Source: Clostridium chromiireducens
Lineage (GTDB): Bacteria > Bacillota > Clostridia > Clostridiales > Clostridiaceae
Assembly (NCBI RefSeq): GCF_002029255.1
Contig: NZ_MZGT01000051.1
Span: 1 to 37,184, forward strand
Direction of reading: 5' to 3'
Length of the DNA stretch: 37,184 nt
A program made the translations under genes and the position numbers. How positions within the stretch are numbered: the first letter of the stretch is position 1; every line of letters begins with the position of its first letter. Below the pieces are notes generated by a model. The model was not told where the DNA came from. It saw nothing but the letters and a program-made list of their open reading frames with translations, and made no database searches. Below, piece by piece: positions 1-7,679 of the stretch.

Positions 1-127
1 CAATCATATGAGGATTTTTAATTTTATAATAGATAAATAGTGTTATAAATATTACTTGTATCAAATTTAGAAATATAGATATTAATACTATTTTAGATAT
101 GTTGTATGATTGTTTTTTAACTATCAT
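1..127 (-). CDS. Partial membrane protein, N-terminus only (runs off the left edge)
   Basis: On the minus strand an ATG at 127-125 opens a frame that stays open to base 1, giving 42 codons. It is preceded at 140-133 by a full TAAGGAGG Shine-Dalgarno, 5 nt from the ATG, which is the main reason to believe it. The peptide begins MIVKKQSYNISK and then has one strongly hydrophobic stretch of about 20 residues (roughly residues 11-34) ending in YYKIKN, typical of an N-terminal membrane anchor or first transmembrane helix. The rest of the protein lies outside the window, so no function can be given. It is transcribed divergently from the DUF488 gene. Confidence 0.7.
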   Translation of the reverse strand, partial: MIVKKQSYNISKIVLISIFLNLIQVIFITLFIYYKIKNPHMI

Positions 128-140
128 GAATGCCTCCTTA

Positions 141-476
141 TGTAATACCTAATATATTTTACCATATTTTTCTTGTATTAACCTTAAATCTACTTAATTT
201 ATTCTTTATCATTTTTTATAGAGCTCAAGTAATTATTTAAATTAAGTAAAAAATATAATATAGTTATAATAAGTATACTCAGGTTAAAGGATGAGATAAT
301 ATATTTATGAGATTATTGAAAGTTGTTATAAGGTTTTTATGCTCCTAAGCGGATGTATTTTTATTAACGAGATTAAAACTTTATAGAAAACAAATCTGAG
401 TTTTGATAATTGAACAAAATCAGGCACTTAGAAATACTTTGAATATTTATTTAATAATGAAAGAGGAGTTTGATTT
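141..476. other. Divergent intergenic region, AT-rich, no gene seen
   Basis: About 340 bases lie between two divergent genes. I see no coding frame with a ribosome binding site. Two TATAAT hexamers on the plus strand (254-259 and 265-270) lack good -35 partners. On the minus strand a TGnTAAAAT extended -10 lies around 158-166 and could serve the leftward gene. Neither promoter assignment is strong. Confidence 0.4.
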
Positions 477-1091
477 ATGGATATATACACAATAGGGCAT
501 TCTAACTACCCTGTAGAGAAGTTAATTGAAATGTTAAAACATCATAATATTAATACTGTTGTAGATATAAGAGGAACTCCTTACTCAAAATATAATGTTC
601 AATATAATAAGGAGACAATTGCTCATACTTTAAAGGAAGAGGGGTTTTTATACATATATATGGCTAAAGAATTTGCAGCTCAAAGAGAAAGTAAAGCATC
701 TTATAATAAAGAAGGATATTCAGATTTTGAAAAGGTGATTATTGAAAAAGATTTTTTAATGGGAATTGAGAGATTAAAAGTTGGATGTGAGAAAGGATAT
801 AATATAGCACTGCTTGGAGCTATGCAGGATCCTATAAGATGCCACAGAAGTATATTAGTCGGACGAGCATTAAGGGAACACGGATTTAATGTTAATCATA
901 TTTTGGATGACTATTCATTAGCAACTCAGGAGAATATAGAGAAGAATCTATTAGGCAAATATTTCAGTAATAGAAACCAATTGACTATAGATGACTTACT
1001 AGGAAATGATATGAGTGAAGAAGAAATGATTAGGGAAAGTTATAGATTAGCTAATAAAGAGATAGGTTGCAGAGTAGAAAATTTGAAATAA
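477..1091 (+). CDS. DUF488 family protein
   Basis: The 204-residue protein has the DUF488 pattern: TIGHS at residues 5-9, DIRGTPYS at 30-37, a middle part with LKEEGFLYIYM, and the family's C-terminal DPIRCHRS at 118-125. These Cys/His/Arg residues are the usual conserved cluster. The upstream LLCAE-like element of many members reads LLGAM here. The family has no settled function; the conserved Cys-His-Arg group suggests an enzyme or nucleotide-binding role, which is inference. The ATG has a good AGAGGAG Shine-Dalgarno. It seems to be a single gene; the next gene starts 107 nt later and is unrelated. Confidence 0.85.
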   Translation: MDIYTIGHSNYPVEKLIEMLKHHNINTVVDIRGTPYSKYNVQYNKETIAHTLKEEGFLYIYMAKEFAAQRESKASYNKEGYSDFEKVIIEKDFLMGIERLKVGCEKGYNIALLGAMQDPIRCHRSILVGRALREHGFNVNHILDDYSLATQENIEKNLLGKYFSNRNQLTIDDLLGNDMSEEEMIRESYRLANKEIGCRVENLK

Positions 1092-1198
1092 ATGGAAAAT
1101 GAATATATAGACATTTACCCCAAAATAAATAGTATAAAAAATCAATTTGATTGAATTATACATAGAATATTGTGTATTAATAAATTTAGGAAGATAAC

Positions 1199-1690
1199 AT
1201 GAGAATTTTATCTAGATTTTTTAGGTTTGGAAAAGACAAAAGACAGAGAAACGAAGCAGATGATTTGAGACAGAAGAACAATACGGATTACGTAAATTCA
1301 AATAATATTATAAGTGCAACTAATTATCTAATTTGGGTAAATCTTAATAGCTTCAAGGTGAATATTTACAAAGGAAGTAAAAACAACTGGAATTTAGTTC
1401 ATAGCTATGTATGTACAATTGGAAAGCCCTCAACTCCAACACCGAAGGGAAATTATACTGTTGGAGTAAAGGGATTATATTTTGGTGTAAATAAGGGCTA
1501 TAAATGCTGGTATTATACACAATTTAAAGGCAATTATTTATTTCATTCAATAATATATAACTTAGATGGATCTGTTAGGGATGGAAGATTAGGTATGAAA
1601 TTATCAGATGGTTGTATTAGATTAGCTAAAGAAAATGCTAAATGGATTTATGATAATATTCCTAGAGGCACTAAAGTTGTGATTAATTAA
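1199..1690 (+). CDS. YkuD-family L,D-transpeptidase, no visible signal peptide
   Basis: The 163-residue protein has a YkuD catalytic domain over about residues 42-162: LIWVNLNSFKVNIYKG at the start, TPTPKGNYTV at 80-88, His116 in FHSII, and SDGCIRL at 136-142 with the presumed nucleophile Cys139. The family makes 3-3 cross-links in peptidoglycan or attaches proteins to it, so it should act outside the membrane. The N-terminus (MRILSRFFRFGKDKRQRNEADD) is basic and polar with no signal-peptide core. The usual [S/T]HGC motif is SDGC, with Asp for His. The ATG follows an AGGAAG site, and I see no better upstream start. It could be an active enzyme exported by another route or a changed paralogue. 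Confidence 0.85.
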   Translation: MRILSRFFRFGKDKRQRNEADDLRQKNNTDYVNSNNIISATNYLIWVNLNSFKVNIYKGSKNNWNLVHSYVCTIGKPSTPTPKGNYTVGVKGLYFGVNKGYKCWYYTQFKGNYLFHSIIYNLDGSVRDGRLGMKLSDGCIRLAKENAKWIYDNIPRGTKVVIN

Positions 1691-1720
1691 AAAAATAAAT
1701 ATTAAATTTTAAATATTAAA

Positions 1721-1763
1721 AAACACCAAGCAATAACTAAAAGGAATGCTAGGCGTTTTGATT
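1721..1763 (+). terminator. Imperfect intrinsic terminator after the YkuD gene
   Basis: An imperfect stem pairs AAACACCAAGCA (1721-1732) with TGCTAGGCGTTT (1747-1758), with one A/C and one A/A mismatch. It is followed by a broken T run (TTTTGATTTT). The position 30-70 nt after the stop codon suits a terminator, but the stem is not strong. Confidence 0.45.
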
Positions 1764-1892
1764 TTCTAAACTATAATGGTAATATGTATAAAAAATAGAG
1801 TATATTGGTCATAATTTTTATAAAGATAGATTAATTAGAAACGATAATAAAGATATATACTTAATGACTATAAAGAAGAAAAGAGGATTTAT

Positions 1893-2255
1893 ATGATGAA
1901 ATATGAATGGGTTGATGAATATTGTCTTAGTAAAAAAGGCGCAGATAAAGATTTTAAGGAAGAATGGAATGCTACTAGATACCTTATAAGAGGAAAAATG
2001 TTTGTAATGCTGGGAGGGGATAAGGAAGGAAAACCAATTATCACAATTAAATGTGATCCGAGTTTTGGTAGGTTTTTAAGAGACGAGTATGAAGACATTA
2101 TTGCGGGGTATTATATGAATAAGGAACATTGGAATTCAGTTTATATTGAAGGAAAAGTGCCTGATGAAGTAGTAAAACAAATGATAGATATGTCCTATAA
2201 CTTGATTTTTAACTCTTTCAGTAAAAAAGCACAAAAAGAGATTATTGAAGAATAA
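1893..2255 (+). CDS. MmcQ/YjbR family protein (CyaY-like fold)
   Basis: The 120-residue protein matches the small MmcQ/YjbR family: an N-terminal EWVDEYCLSKKGADKDFKEEW segment, a middle strand GKMFVML, and the family's best-conserved part GYYMNKEHWNSVYIEG (about residues 71-86) followed by VPDEVVKQMIDMSYNLI. The family has a double-wing DNA-binding or frataxin-like fold, but its function is unproven. The ribosome site AAGAGGA at 1881-1887 could serve ATG 1893 (5 nt) or ATG 1896 (8 nt), so the first Met may not be used. It is probably monocistronic, since a separate RNA gene follows. Confidence 0.85.
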   Translation: MMKYEWVDEYCLSKKGADKDFKEEWNATRYLIRGKMFVMLGGDKEGKPIITIKCDPSFGRFLRDEYEDIIAGYYMNKEHWNSVYIEGKVPDEVVKQMIDMSYNLIFNSFSKKAQKEIIEE

Positions 2256-2364
2256 AAATAAATAGTATTTGGATTAAAAAGGGTTCTCTTATAGCACATG
2301 TGTTTTAATTCAAAATACACCATTATTTACATGATAAAATAAATCAGAAAATTCAAAAAATATA

Positions 2365-2393
2365 TTGTAATTGGTTATAGTATGAGATATAAT
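2365..2393 (+). promoter_or_regulatory. Promoter of the 2400-2604 structured RNA
   Basis: TTGTAA (2365-2370) and a perfect TATAAT (2388-2393) are separated by 17 bp. The predicted start at about 2400 falls at the beginning of the folded RNA. Confidence 0.75.
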
Positions 2394-2399
2394 TTAATC

Positions 2400-2604
2400 A
2401 AGATAAAGATTCAAATTTATCTTAGTGTACTGACACTTCAATCCGGCAGAAGAGTATATCAGAAGTGATATACGGTTGGTGACGGGCAACGGAAAAAATC
2501 CCGGAAGCAATGTACGACAGACGGTCGTACCCAGTTGGCGGACAACGTTAAAATCAGTTACTAAGTAAGAGCAAGTGTATTATATAGAATGCACTTGCTT
2601 TTTA
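2400..2604 (+). ncRNA. Independent structured non-coding RNA, about 205 nt (candidate raiA-type)
   Basis: A sequence more GC-rich than its surroundings folds into a closed multi-helix structure. CTTAGT (2421-2426) pairs with ACTAAG (2560-2565), and ACTGA (2429-2433) with TCAGT (2554-2558), closing the domain. Inside are hairpins GTATATC/GATATAC (2454-2460/2467-2473), CGGG/CCCG (2483-2486/2500-2503) and GTACGAC/GTCGTAC (2512-2518/2524-2530). Two GTTG...CAAC pairs (2475-2490 and 2534-2546) may be alternative or tertiary contacts. A small 5' hairpin AGATAAA/TTTATCT (2401-2422) overlaps the closing stem by two bases. It has its own promoter and terminator and no reading frame, and the downstream gene has a separate promoter, so it looks like a trans-acting or stand-alone RNA rather than a riboswitch. 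The length and clostridial setting recall the raiA RNA, but I cannot confirm the match. 6S, SRP, tmRNA and RNase P patterns were not seen. Confidence 0.8.
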
Positions 2605-2610
2605 CTTTTT
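2570..2610 (+). terminator. Intrinsic terminator of the structured RNA
   Basis: AGCAAGTG (2570-2577) pairs perfectly with CACTTGCT (2592-2599), followed by TTTTTACTTTTT. Confidence 0.85.
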
Positions 2611-2667
2611 ATGATTAATTATTTGATAAGAATTAATATAAGCATATGGAATATAAAAACAAAATTG

Positions 2668-2696
2668 TTGTAAAGTACTATTTGAGAGCTTATAAT
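2668..2696 (+). promoter_or_regulatory. Promoter for the large membrane protein gene
   Basis: TTGTAA (2668-2673), 17 bp, TATAAT (2691-2696). The arrangement is identical to the promoter of the structured RNA 300 bp upstream. The expected start is near 2703, leaving a leader of about 110 nt that contains the 2748-2782 inverted repeat. Confidence 0.7.
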
Positions 2697-2747
2697 TTTT
2701 TTATCAAATGCTTTAACTAAGAAATATAAGATGGATTAATCTTTTGA

Positions 2748-2782
2748 GTAACTAAAGTGTAAATAAACTAAATTTTAGTTAC
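2748..2782 (+). repeat. Inverted repeat in the leader of the membrane protein gene
   Basis: GTAACTAAA (2748-2756) and TTTAGTTAC (2774-2782) are perfect complements separated by 17 nt. They sit about 20 nt before the GGGGGAA ribosome site and downstream of the predicted transcription start, so they could form an RNA hairpin or a repressor operator. Confidence 0.5.
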
Positions 2783-2811
2783 TTGCAGATAGTTTTATAA
2801 GGGGGAATAAA

Positions 2812-5763
2812 GTGGATAATAAATTAGAAAAAAATAAATTTTTAGAGAGTGTTATTCTAATGTACAAGGAAGGTGAAATATCAGAAAATGCACTTACAAA
2901 AATTAAAGACTTATATTACAAGGAACATAGTGATATACAATTAGAAAAAATTTCAAGTGAAGAGTTTATAGTGAAGAAACAAAATCCTATAGACTCTGAT
3001 GAAAGTCGCGTTTTAAAAAATGTGGTCGTATCTGATAATTTAGTCACAGAAGGCGCTAATAAGAAAAACATAAATGCAAATCAGAGTGAAATATACAAGA
3101 GGAATAACCCATTTGTACACAATACTTTAAGTACTAAAAGTACTAACAATAATAATAAAATTAACAATAGAAATGAGCAAGGTAATAAATCAAAAGAGCA
3201 TAATATCACAATAATCTTAAGTTTGGGAATCATACTAATTCTTCTTGCAGGTATAATTCTTGCTACTAGCACCTGGGATCTAATGAGTAATGGAGTTAAG
3301 ACAGCGGCCTTATCTATGATAAGTATCATATTTTTTATTATGAGCAATTTTACTGAGAAAAAACTCAAGATAATTAAAACATCCTTTGCTTTTTGGATTC
3401 TTGGAATTCTATTTTTACCAGTAATATTATTATCTATTGGTTATTTTGGCTTATTAGGAAATTATTTAAGTATTGATGGAGAGGGAAGATATATATATGG
3501 AATTATTAGTGCTATAATATGCTCAGTATTTTTTAGCTATAGTATTAAAAAATATAAAAAAAGTGAGTTTACATGGATTACACTTCTTGATATCCAAATA
3601 ATTTATTGGTGTATTTTACAACATTTCGAGATTGGTTATAATACTCAGATATTAATGTTAATCATTTATACAGTACTTTTAACTGGGGTTTATTATAAAC
3701 TAGTCCACAACAAAATTATATATAATTTTGTTGTGAATGCTATTAAATGGTATGCACTAATCAATTTAATAATAAACTCTTTGCAGGTGTTAGGTAATAT
3801 TATTTATACAATATTTATGAAAATCACAAGCCAGCCTCTGGGAATTTTTCAGGGAATGATAATGGTGTGCGGAATCATTATTTTATCAGGGATAATTACA
3901 TTTTGGACTTATGAATTTAAATTTCGAGGGAGTATATTGTCTATAGGAGCATTAATTATAGCATTAGAGATGATATGTGTTATATTTAAAGTCGAGATTG
4001 ATGAGCCTCTATACTATCTTATTATGAATATCGGATTGTTGCTTATTTATGGGATTTTTTATTATTGGAATAATTTTAGAGGTTTGAATTATATAAAGTT
4101 TGGAACAGACCTAATTGTTATAGCTACAATGGCATTATTAGATATTATTTCTACAGTAATGCTAAAACCAGTATATACGGCATTATCATTGTATGTTTTG
4201 ACTACTGTTATATTAGTTACAAGCCGAAAAGAAAAAGATTCATTTTATTTACCTTTATTAAAATATGGGGTTCCCTGCACTGTTTTTATCGCAAACTTCT
4301 TTACCTTTAAAATCTTTGGATTAATGGATAATTTATTTTCAATAAAAAGATTTCATGAAGGTTTAATCTTTATTATTGTGGATATCGCAATCATATATGG
4401 AATTAGTTTTATTCTTCGAATAAAAAATAATGGAGACTATAAGACGTATTTATATAATGGACATGTTTTCTTGGGGTTAACCTATATATATAGTATGATT
4501 TTTCAAGTAGATAGAATGATAGTTGAAGGAACAATAATCATTGTATCAGCTGTATGTTTGTGGATAGCTGGAAGCTCGTTAAAAATAAGGGTGTATCTAT
4601 ATTGTATTCTAACAATGATAACAATTTTATTATTCGATTTAGAGATATTTTTAGAACTAATTGACACGGGAGTTGCTATTTTAGAACCACAAAATTTACT
4701 TCTACTTATGAGTTTGTTTCTTACAATTGTTTGGTGGTTATCAAGTGAATTCTGGAGAGAATATTTAAATATTTATTTGTATGGAATATACTCAATTGGG
4801 TTCTTGAGTTCTTTGGGGCTAAACAATTTCCATAGAATAGATTATATGCTAGTAAGCTTTATTGTTGGCAGTACTGTAATTATGTGGATTTTCCTTGATA
4901 AAATTAAGAAAAGTTTTCTAATGCCCATTCCAATAGCTTCTTTTTGGATTTTGAGTTTTAGAATCATATATTATTACAACGATATAAGTCAAATAGTAGC
5001 AAGTATTATAGTTGCTTTTATTCTTATCATAATTGGATATGCGGTCTATAGAATAAATAAAAATATATTAGTTCAAGATTTATTAAGTTTTAATATCTTT
5101 GCAGTATTATCTCTATTAAATTCAGTATTAATTTCATTTGAAAGTTCTACTCTGTATGTCTATAACATTATTACACTTATGATTTTTGGTTTCTTTCTAT
5201 TATATAGCAGCAGATTCTTAGAGAATTTATTTTTGAAGAAAGTGCTAAGCATAGCATGTGTGCTATTCAATTATTCAGCATACGGGAGGTTTATTTTAGA
5301 ACTTAATTTCATAGATAAATTCAGATTAGAGTTTTTGTTTGTACCATCAATTATCATATTAAAATTAGTAATAGATCATTACCTAGAGAAAAAGGCATCC
5401 TATTGTTCAGTTATATCAACAACTTGGTATTGTATTGTAGGGCTTATTTTACTATTCTTTAACAGTGAAAATAATGAATTTCATGCAATCACTTTTTGCG
5501 CCTTGTGCATTATAAGCATTATCTTAGGTTTTAAAACTCAAAACAAATTGTATTTTTTGGGAGGGGTATCTTTTCTAATAATAGGTGTATTTTTAAATAC
5601 ATTAAGCTTTTGGTTAAGCATACCTTGGTGGATTTACTTACTAGTTGGAGGAACAGTGTTAATATTTTTTGCTAGTAAAAATGAATTCGGAAAAAGTAAA
5701 GATAATAAAAAAAGTATAGTTTATAAGATATTTGAGACTATAAGGAAATGGGATTCGAAGTAA
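2812..5763 (+). CDS. Large multi-spanning membrane protein, DUF2157-like
   Basis: The 983-residue protein starts at GTG, set by GGGGGAA at 2801-2807. Residues 1-130 are soluble and polar: MYKEGEISENALTKIKDLY looks like a short SHOCT- or DUF2157-type helical element, followed by an Asn/Lys-rich linker with NNNNKINNRNEQGNKS. From about residue 130 to 960 it is an almost continuous run of hydrophobic segments, by eye more than 20 membrane spans. The first part (GIILILLAGIILATSTWDL, then ASKTA-like GVKTAALSMISII) resembles the predicted-membrane-protein family DUF2157. The C-terminus is a short basic tail. No catalytic motif is recognised and the function is unknown. It has its own promoter and a terminator after it, so it stands alone. 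A perfect 30-bp palindrome lies within it at 3706-3735. Confidence 0.8.
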   Translation: MDNKLEKNKFLESVILMYKEGEISENALTKIKDLYYKEHSDIQLEKISSEEFIVKKQNPIDSDESRVLKNVVVSDNLVTEGANKKNINANQSEIYKRNNPFVHNTLSTKSTNNNNKINNRNEQGNKSKEHNITIILSLGIILILLAGIILATSTWDLMSNGVKTAALSMISIIFFIMSNFTEKKLKIIKTSFAFWILGILFLPVILLSIGYFGLLGNYLSIDGEGRYIYGIISAIICSVFFSYSIKKYKKSEFTWITLLDIQIIYWCILQHFEIGYNTQILMLIIYTVLLTGVYYKLVHNKIIYNFVVNAIKWYALINLIINSLQVLGNIIYTIFMKITSQPLGIFQGMIMVCGIIILSGIITFWTYEFKFRGSILSIGALIIALEMICVIFKVEIDEPLYYLIMNIGLLLIYGIFYYWNNFRGLNYIKFGTDLIVIATMALLDIISTVMLKPVYTALSLYVLTTVILVTSRKEKDSFYLPLLKYGVPCTVFIANFFTFKIFGLMDNLFSIKRFHEGLIFIIVDIAIIYGISFILRIKNNGDYKTYLYNGHVFLGLTYIYSMIFQVDRMIVEGTIIIVSAVCLWIAGSSLKIRVYLYCILTMITILLFDLEIFLELIDTGVAILEPQNLLLLMSLFLTIVWWLSSEFWREYLNIYLYGIYSIGFLSSLGLNNFHRIDYMLVSFIVGSTVIMWIFLDKIKKSFLMPIPIASFWILSFRIIYYYNDISQIVASIIVAFILIIIGYAVYRINKNILVQDLLSFNIFAVLSLLNSVLISFESSTLYVYNIITLMIFGFFLLYSSRFLENLFLKKVLSIACVLFNYSAYGRFILELNFIDKFRLEFLFVPSIIILKLVIDHYLEKKASYCSVISTTWYCIVGLILLFFNSENNEFHAITFCALCIISIILGFKTQNKLYFLGGVSFLIIGVFLNTLSFWLSIPWWIYLLVGGTVLIFFASKNEFGKSKDNKKSIVYKIFETIRKWDSK
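3706..3735. repeat. Perfect 30-bp palindrome inside a coding sequence
   Basis: CACAACAAAATTATA (3706-3720) is followed at once by its exact reverse complement TATAATTTTGTTGTG (3721-3735), with no loop. It is in frame and encodes part of a loop and membrane segment (HNKIIYNFVV). Confidence 0.9.
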
Positions 5764-5823
5764 ACTGTACATCAAAAATAAAAACAAAAGGCTTTACAAT
5801 TAAAAATAAAAGCTTTGAATAAT

Positions 5824-5875
5824 AAAAATCATGCATGAGCAGAGATATAACAACTGTTTTATGTATGATTTTTTC
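5824..5875 (+). terminator. Intrinsic terminator after the large membrane protein gene
   Basis: AAAATCATGCAT (ending 5836) pairs with ATGTATGATTTT (5861-5872) with one G-U pair, and runs into TTTTTT and TCTAG. Confidence 0.7.
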
Positions 5876-6054
5876 TAGTATTAATAACTATATTTTAATA
5901 AAATTCTGATTTCTTCAGATGAAGAAGGAAAATTTAATTTTATTTTGGTTGCATTGAGTATTATAAAAATATATACTAATTTGAGAAATTCAAATAATTA
6001 TTTTATCATTATTATTTTTTGGAATTTAATAAAATGAATGGAGTATAACTATTA

Positions 6055-6924
6055 ATGAAAAGATTTAAGAAAGTTTATATAGAAATAACAAATGTTTGCA
6101 ATTTGAGTTGTAATTTTTGTCCTAAAACTTCGAGAAAGTTAAAATTTATGGACAAGAAAAGCTTTGAACATATAGCTAAAAGTATAAAACCTTATACTGA
6201 TCATATTTACTTACATTTGATGGGTGAACCATTATTAAATAAGGAATTACAGAATTTTTTAAATGTAAGCAATGAATATTTATTAAAAGTTAATATAACT
6301 ACTAATGGAACTTTAATAAATGAAGTCAAAGAAATACTACTTAATGCGCCAGCATTAAGGCAAGTGAATATTTCACTTCATAGTTTTGAAGCTAACGAAG
6401 AGAATATAGATTTTAATGAATATATAGACGGTGTAATAAAGTTTGTTAAGGAAGCAACTGAAAAAACTAATATAATATGTTCATTAAGATTATGGAATTT
6501 AGATACAAAATATAGTGCAAGCAATAATATGAATTTTGATATACTTAAGTTGCTAGAGCAGGAATTTGATGTAGAAGCAAATATAAAGGAAAGTTTAAAA
6601 GAAAAGAATAGTTTTAAATTAAAAAATAATGTGTATCTTAGCATGGGAGAAAAATTCAAATGGCCATCCCTAAAGGTTGAAGAGTTAGGAGAAAGAGCTT
6701 TTTGTTACGGGCTAAGGGATCAAATAGGTATATTAGTTGATGGGACAGTAGTTCCATGCTGTCTAGATAGTGATGGAAGTATTCCACTTGGCAATGTATT
6801 TGAGAATAGTTTAGAAGAAATTTTGAACTCAAACAGAGCAAAAAGTATATATGAAGGCTTTTCAGGAAGAAAAGCAGTGGAAGATCTATGTAAGAGATGT
6901 GGGTTTATAAATAGAGTCAGATAG
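6055..6924 (+). CDS. Radical SAM protein with SPASM-type C-terminal cluster domain
   Basis: The 289-residue protein has the radical SAM motif Cys15-x3-Cys19-x2-Cys22 (NVCNLSCNFCPK), then HLMGEPLLNKEL and NITTNGTLI, the usual SAM-binding elements. The C-terminus has AFCYGL, VPCCLDSDG, LGNVFENSLEEIL and LCKRCGF, the cysteine pattern of a SPASM or twitch domain that holds an extra iron-sulfur cluster. Such enzymes modify peptides or proteins, or mature cofactors. The substrate cannot be told from sequence. It is directly followed, 17 nt from its stop, by a gene for a HExxH membrane protein, so the two are probably co-transcribed. No precursor peptide gene was found nearby. The ATG has a rather distant GGAG at 6040-6043. 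Confidence 0.85.
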   Translation: MKRFKKVYIEITNVCNLSCNFCPKTSRKLKFMDKKSFEHIAKSIKPYTDHIYLHLMGEPLLNKELQNFLNVSNEYLLKVNITTNGTLINEVKEILLNAPALRQVNISLHSFEANEENIDFNEYIDGVIKFVKEATEKTNIICSLRLWNLDTKYSASNNMNFDILKLLEQEFDVEANIKESLKEKNSFKLKNNVYLSMGEKFKWPSLKVEELGERAFCYGLRDQIGILVDGTVVPCCLDSDGSIPLGNVFENSLEEILNSNRAKSIYEGFSGRKAVEDLCKRCGFINRVR

Positions 6925-6941
6925 AAACGGAAGTGATTAAA

Positions 6942-7676
6942 ATGGAAGCAGCAATCAAATCAGTTGGTATTTTTTTATTAGCATATTTTTCGTATTACTA
7001 TATATTAAGATTTATTCAATCAGTTTTTCAGGGATTATTAGGAAGTATAAATTCTAATCTTGCTAAGTTTATATATGCATTAGGTACACCAGCTCATGAA
7101 TTAGCACATCTATTAGTAGCTATACTATGTGGCGCTAGAATTGAACAAGTGCAGCTTTTTCCAAAAGGAAACAGGCCTGGATTTGTAAAGTCAAGAATTG
7201 GGAGTAGTATTCCATTTCTGATAAGTATTAAAGAATTTCTTATAGCAATAGCGCCTGTACTTGTGAACATCCCTTTATTTATATTTATTGAAAGTACATT
7301 TATATTAAAATGCAAAGTGTCGGAGATGTCGAAAATAGTAGATCCAAGAATAATGCTTTCTAAAGAAGGATTAATAACAATAGTATTATTTTTAATACTA
7401 ATAAGTGGAATTGCACCTAGTCATGAGGATTTTAAAGGAATGGTTAAGGGTCTTATTATTTTAAGTTTCGTTATATTTGGTATGACATATTTAACATCAC
7501 TGATTTCTGATATGAAATGGGTAAATATAAATCCTATTTTAACAATTGTTTTATATTATTTTGAAATTATATTAACAGTATTAATAATTAATGCAATCAT
7601 TAATTTTAGGAATTGTTTTAGGATAACAGGGATGATTTTAATAAATGCATTAAGACATACTTTTAAAAGGAACTAG
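6942..7676 (+). CDS. Putative integral membrane zinc metalloprotease (HExxH, M50-like)
   Basis: The 244-residue, mostly hydrophobic protein has about five or six membrane spans. HELAH at residues 52-56 is a HExxH zinc motif placed at the start of a hydrophobic helix (LGTPAHELAHLLVAILCGA), as in site-2-type and related membrane proteases. A second conserved-looking stretch is SGIAPSHEDFKGM, but no clear third zinc ligand is identified. A GTG start at 6933 is possible, but the GGAAGTG at 6929-6935 is correctly spaced for ATG 6942. It follows the radical SAM gene in the same transcript, which suggests a shared pathway (maturation of a modified peptide or protein); this is inference. It ends with tandem in-frame stops TAG TGA. 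Confidence 0.65.
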   Translation: MEAAIKSVGIFLLAYFSYYYILRFIQSVFQGLLGSINSNLAKFIYALGTPAHELAHLLVAILCGARIEQVQLFPKGNRPGFVKSRIGSSIPFLISIKEFLIAIAPVLVNIPLFIFIESTFILKCKVSEMSKIVDPRIMLSKEGLITIVLFLILISGIAPSHEDFKGMVKGLIILSFVIFGMTYLTSLISDMKWVNINPILTIVLYYFEIILTVLIINAIINFRNCFRITGMILINALRHTFKRN

Positions 7677-7679
7677 TGA

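Noticed and set aside
35..54. A 20-bp sequence shared with 23203-23222 (AAATAGTGTTATAAATATTA)
   Set aside because: The first copy lies within the leftward membrane protein gene and the second in an AT-rich leader. In DNA this AT-rich about one such match is expected by chance in the window.
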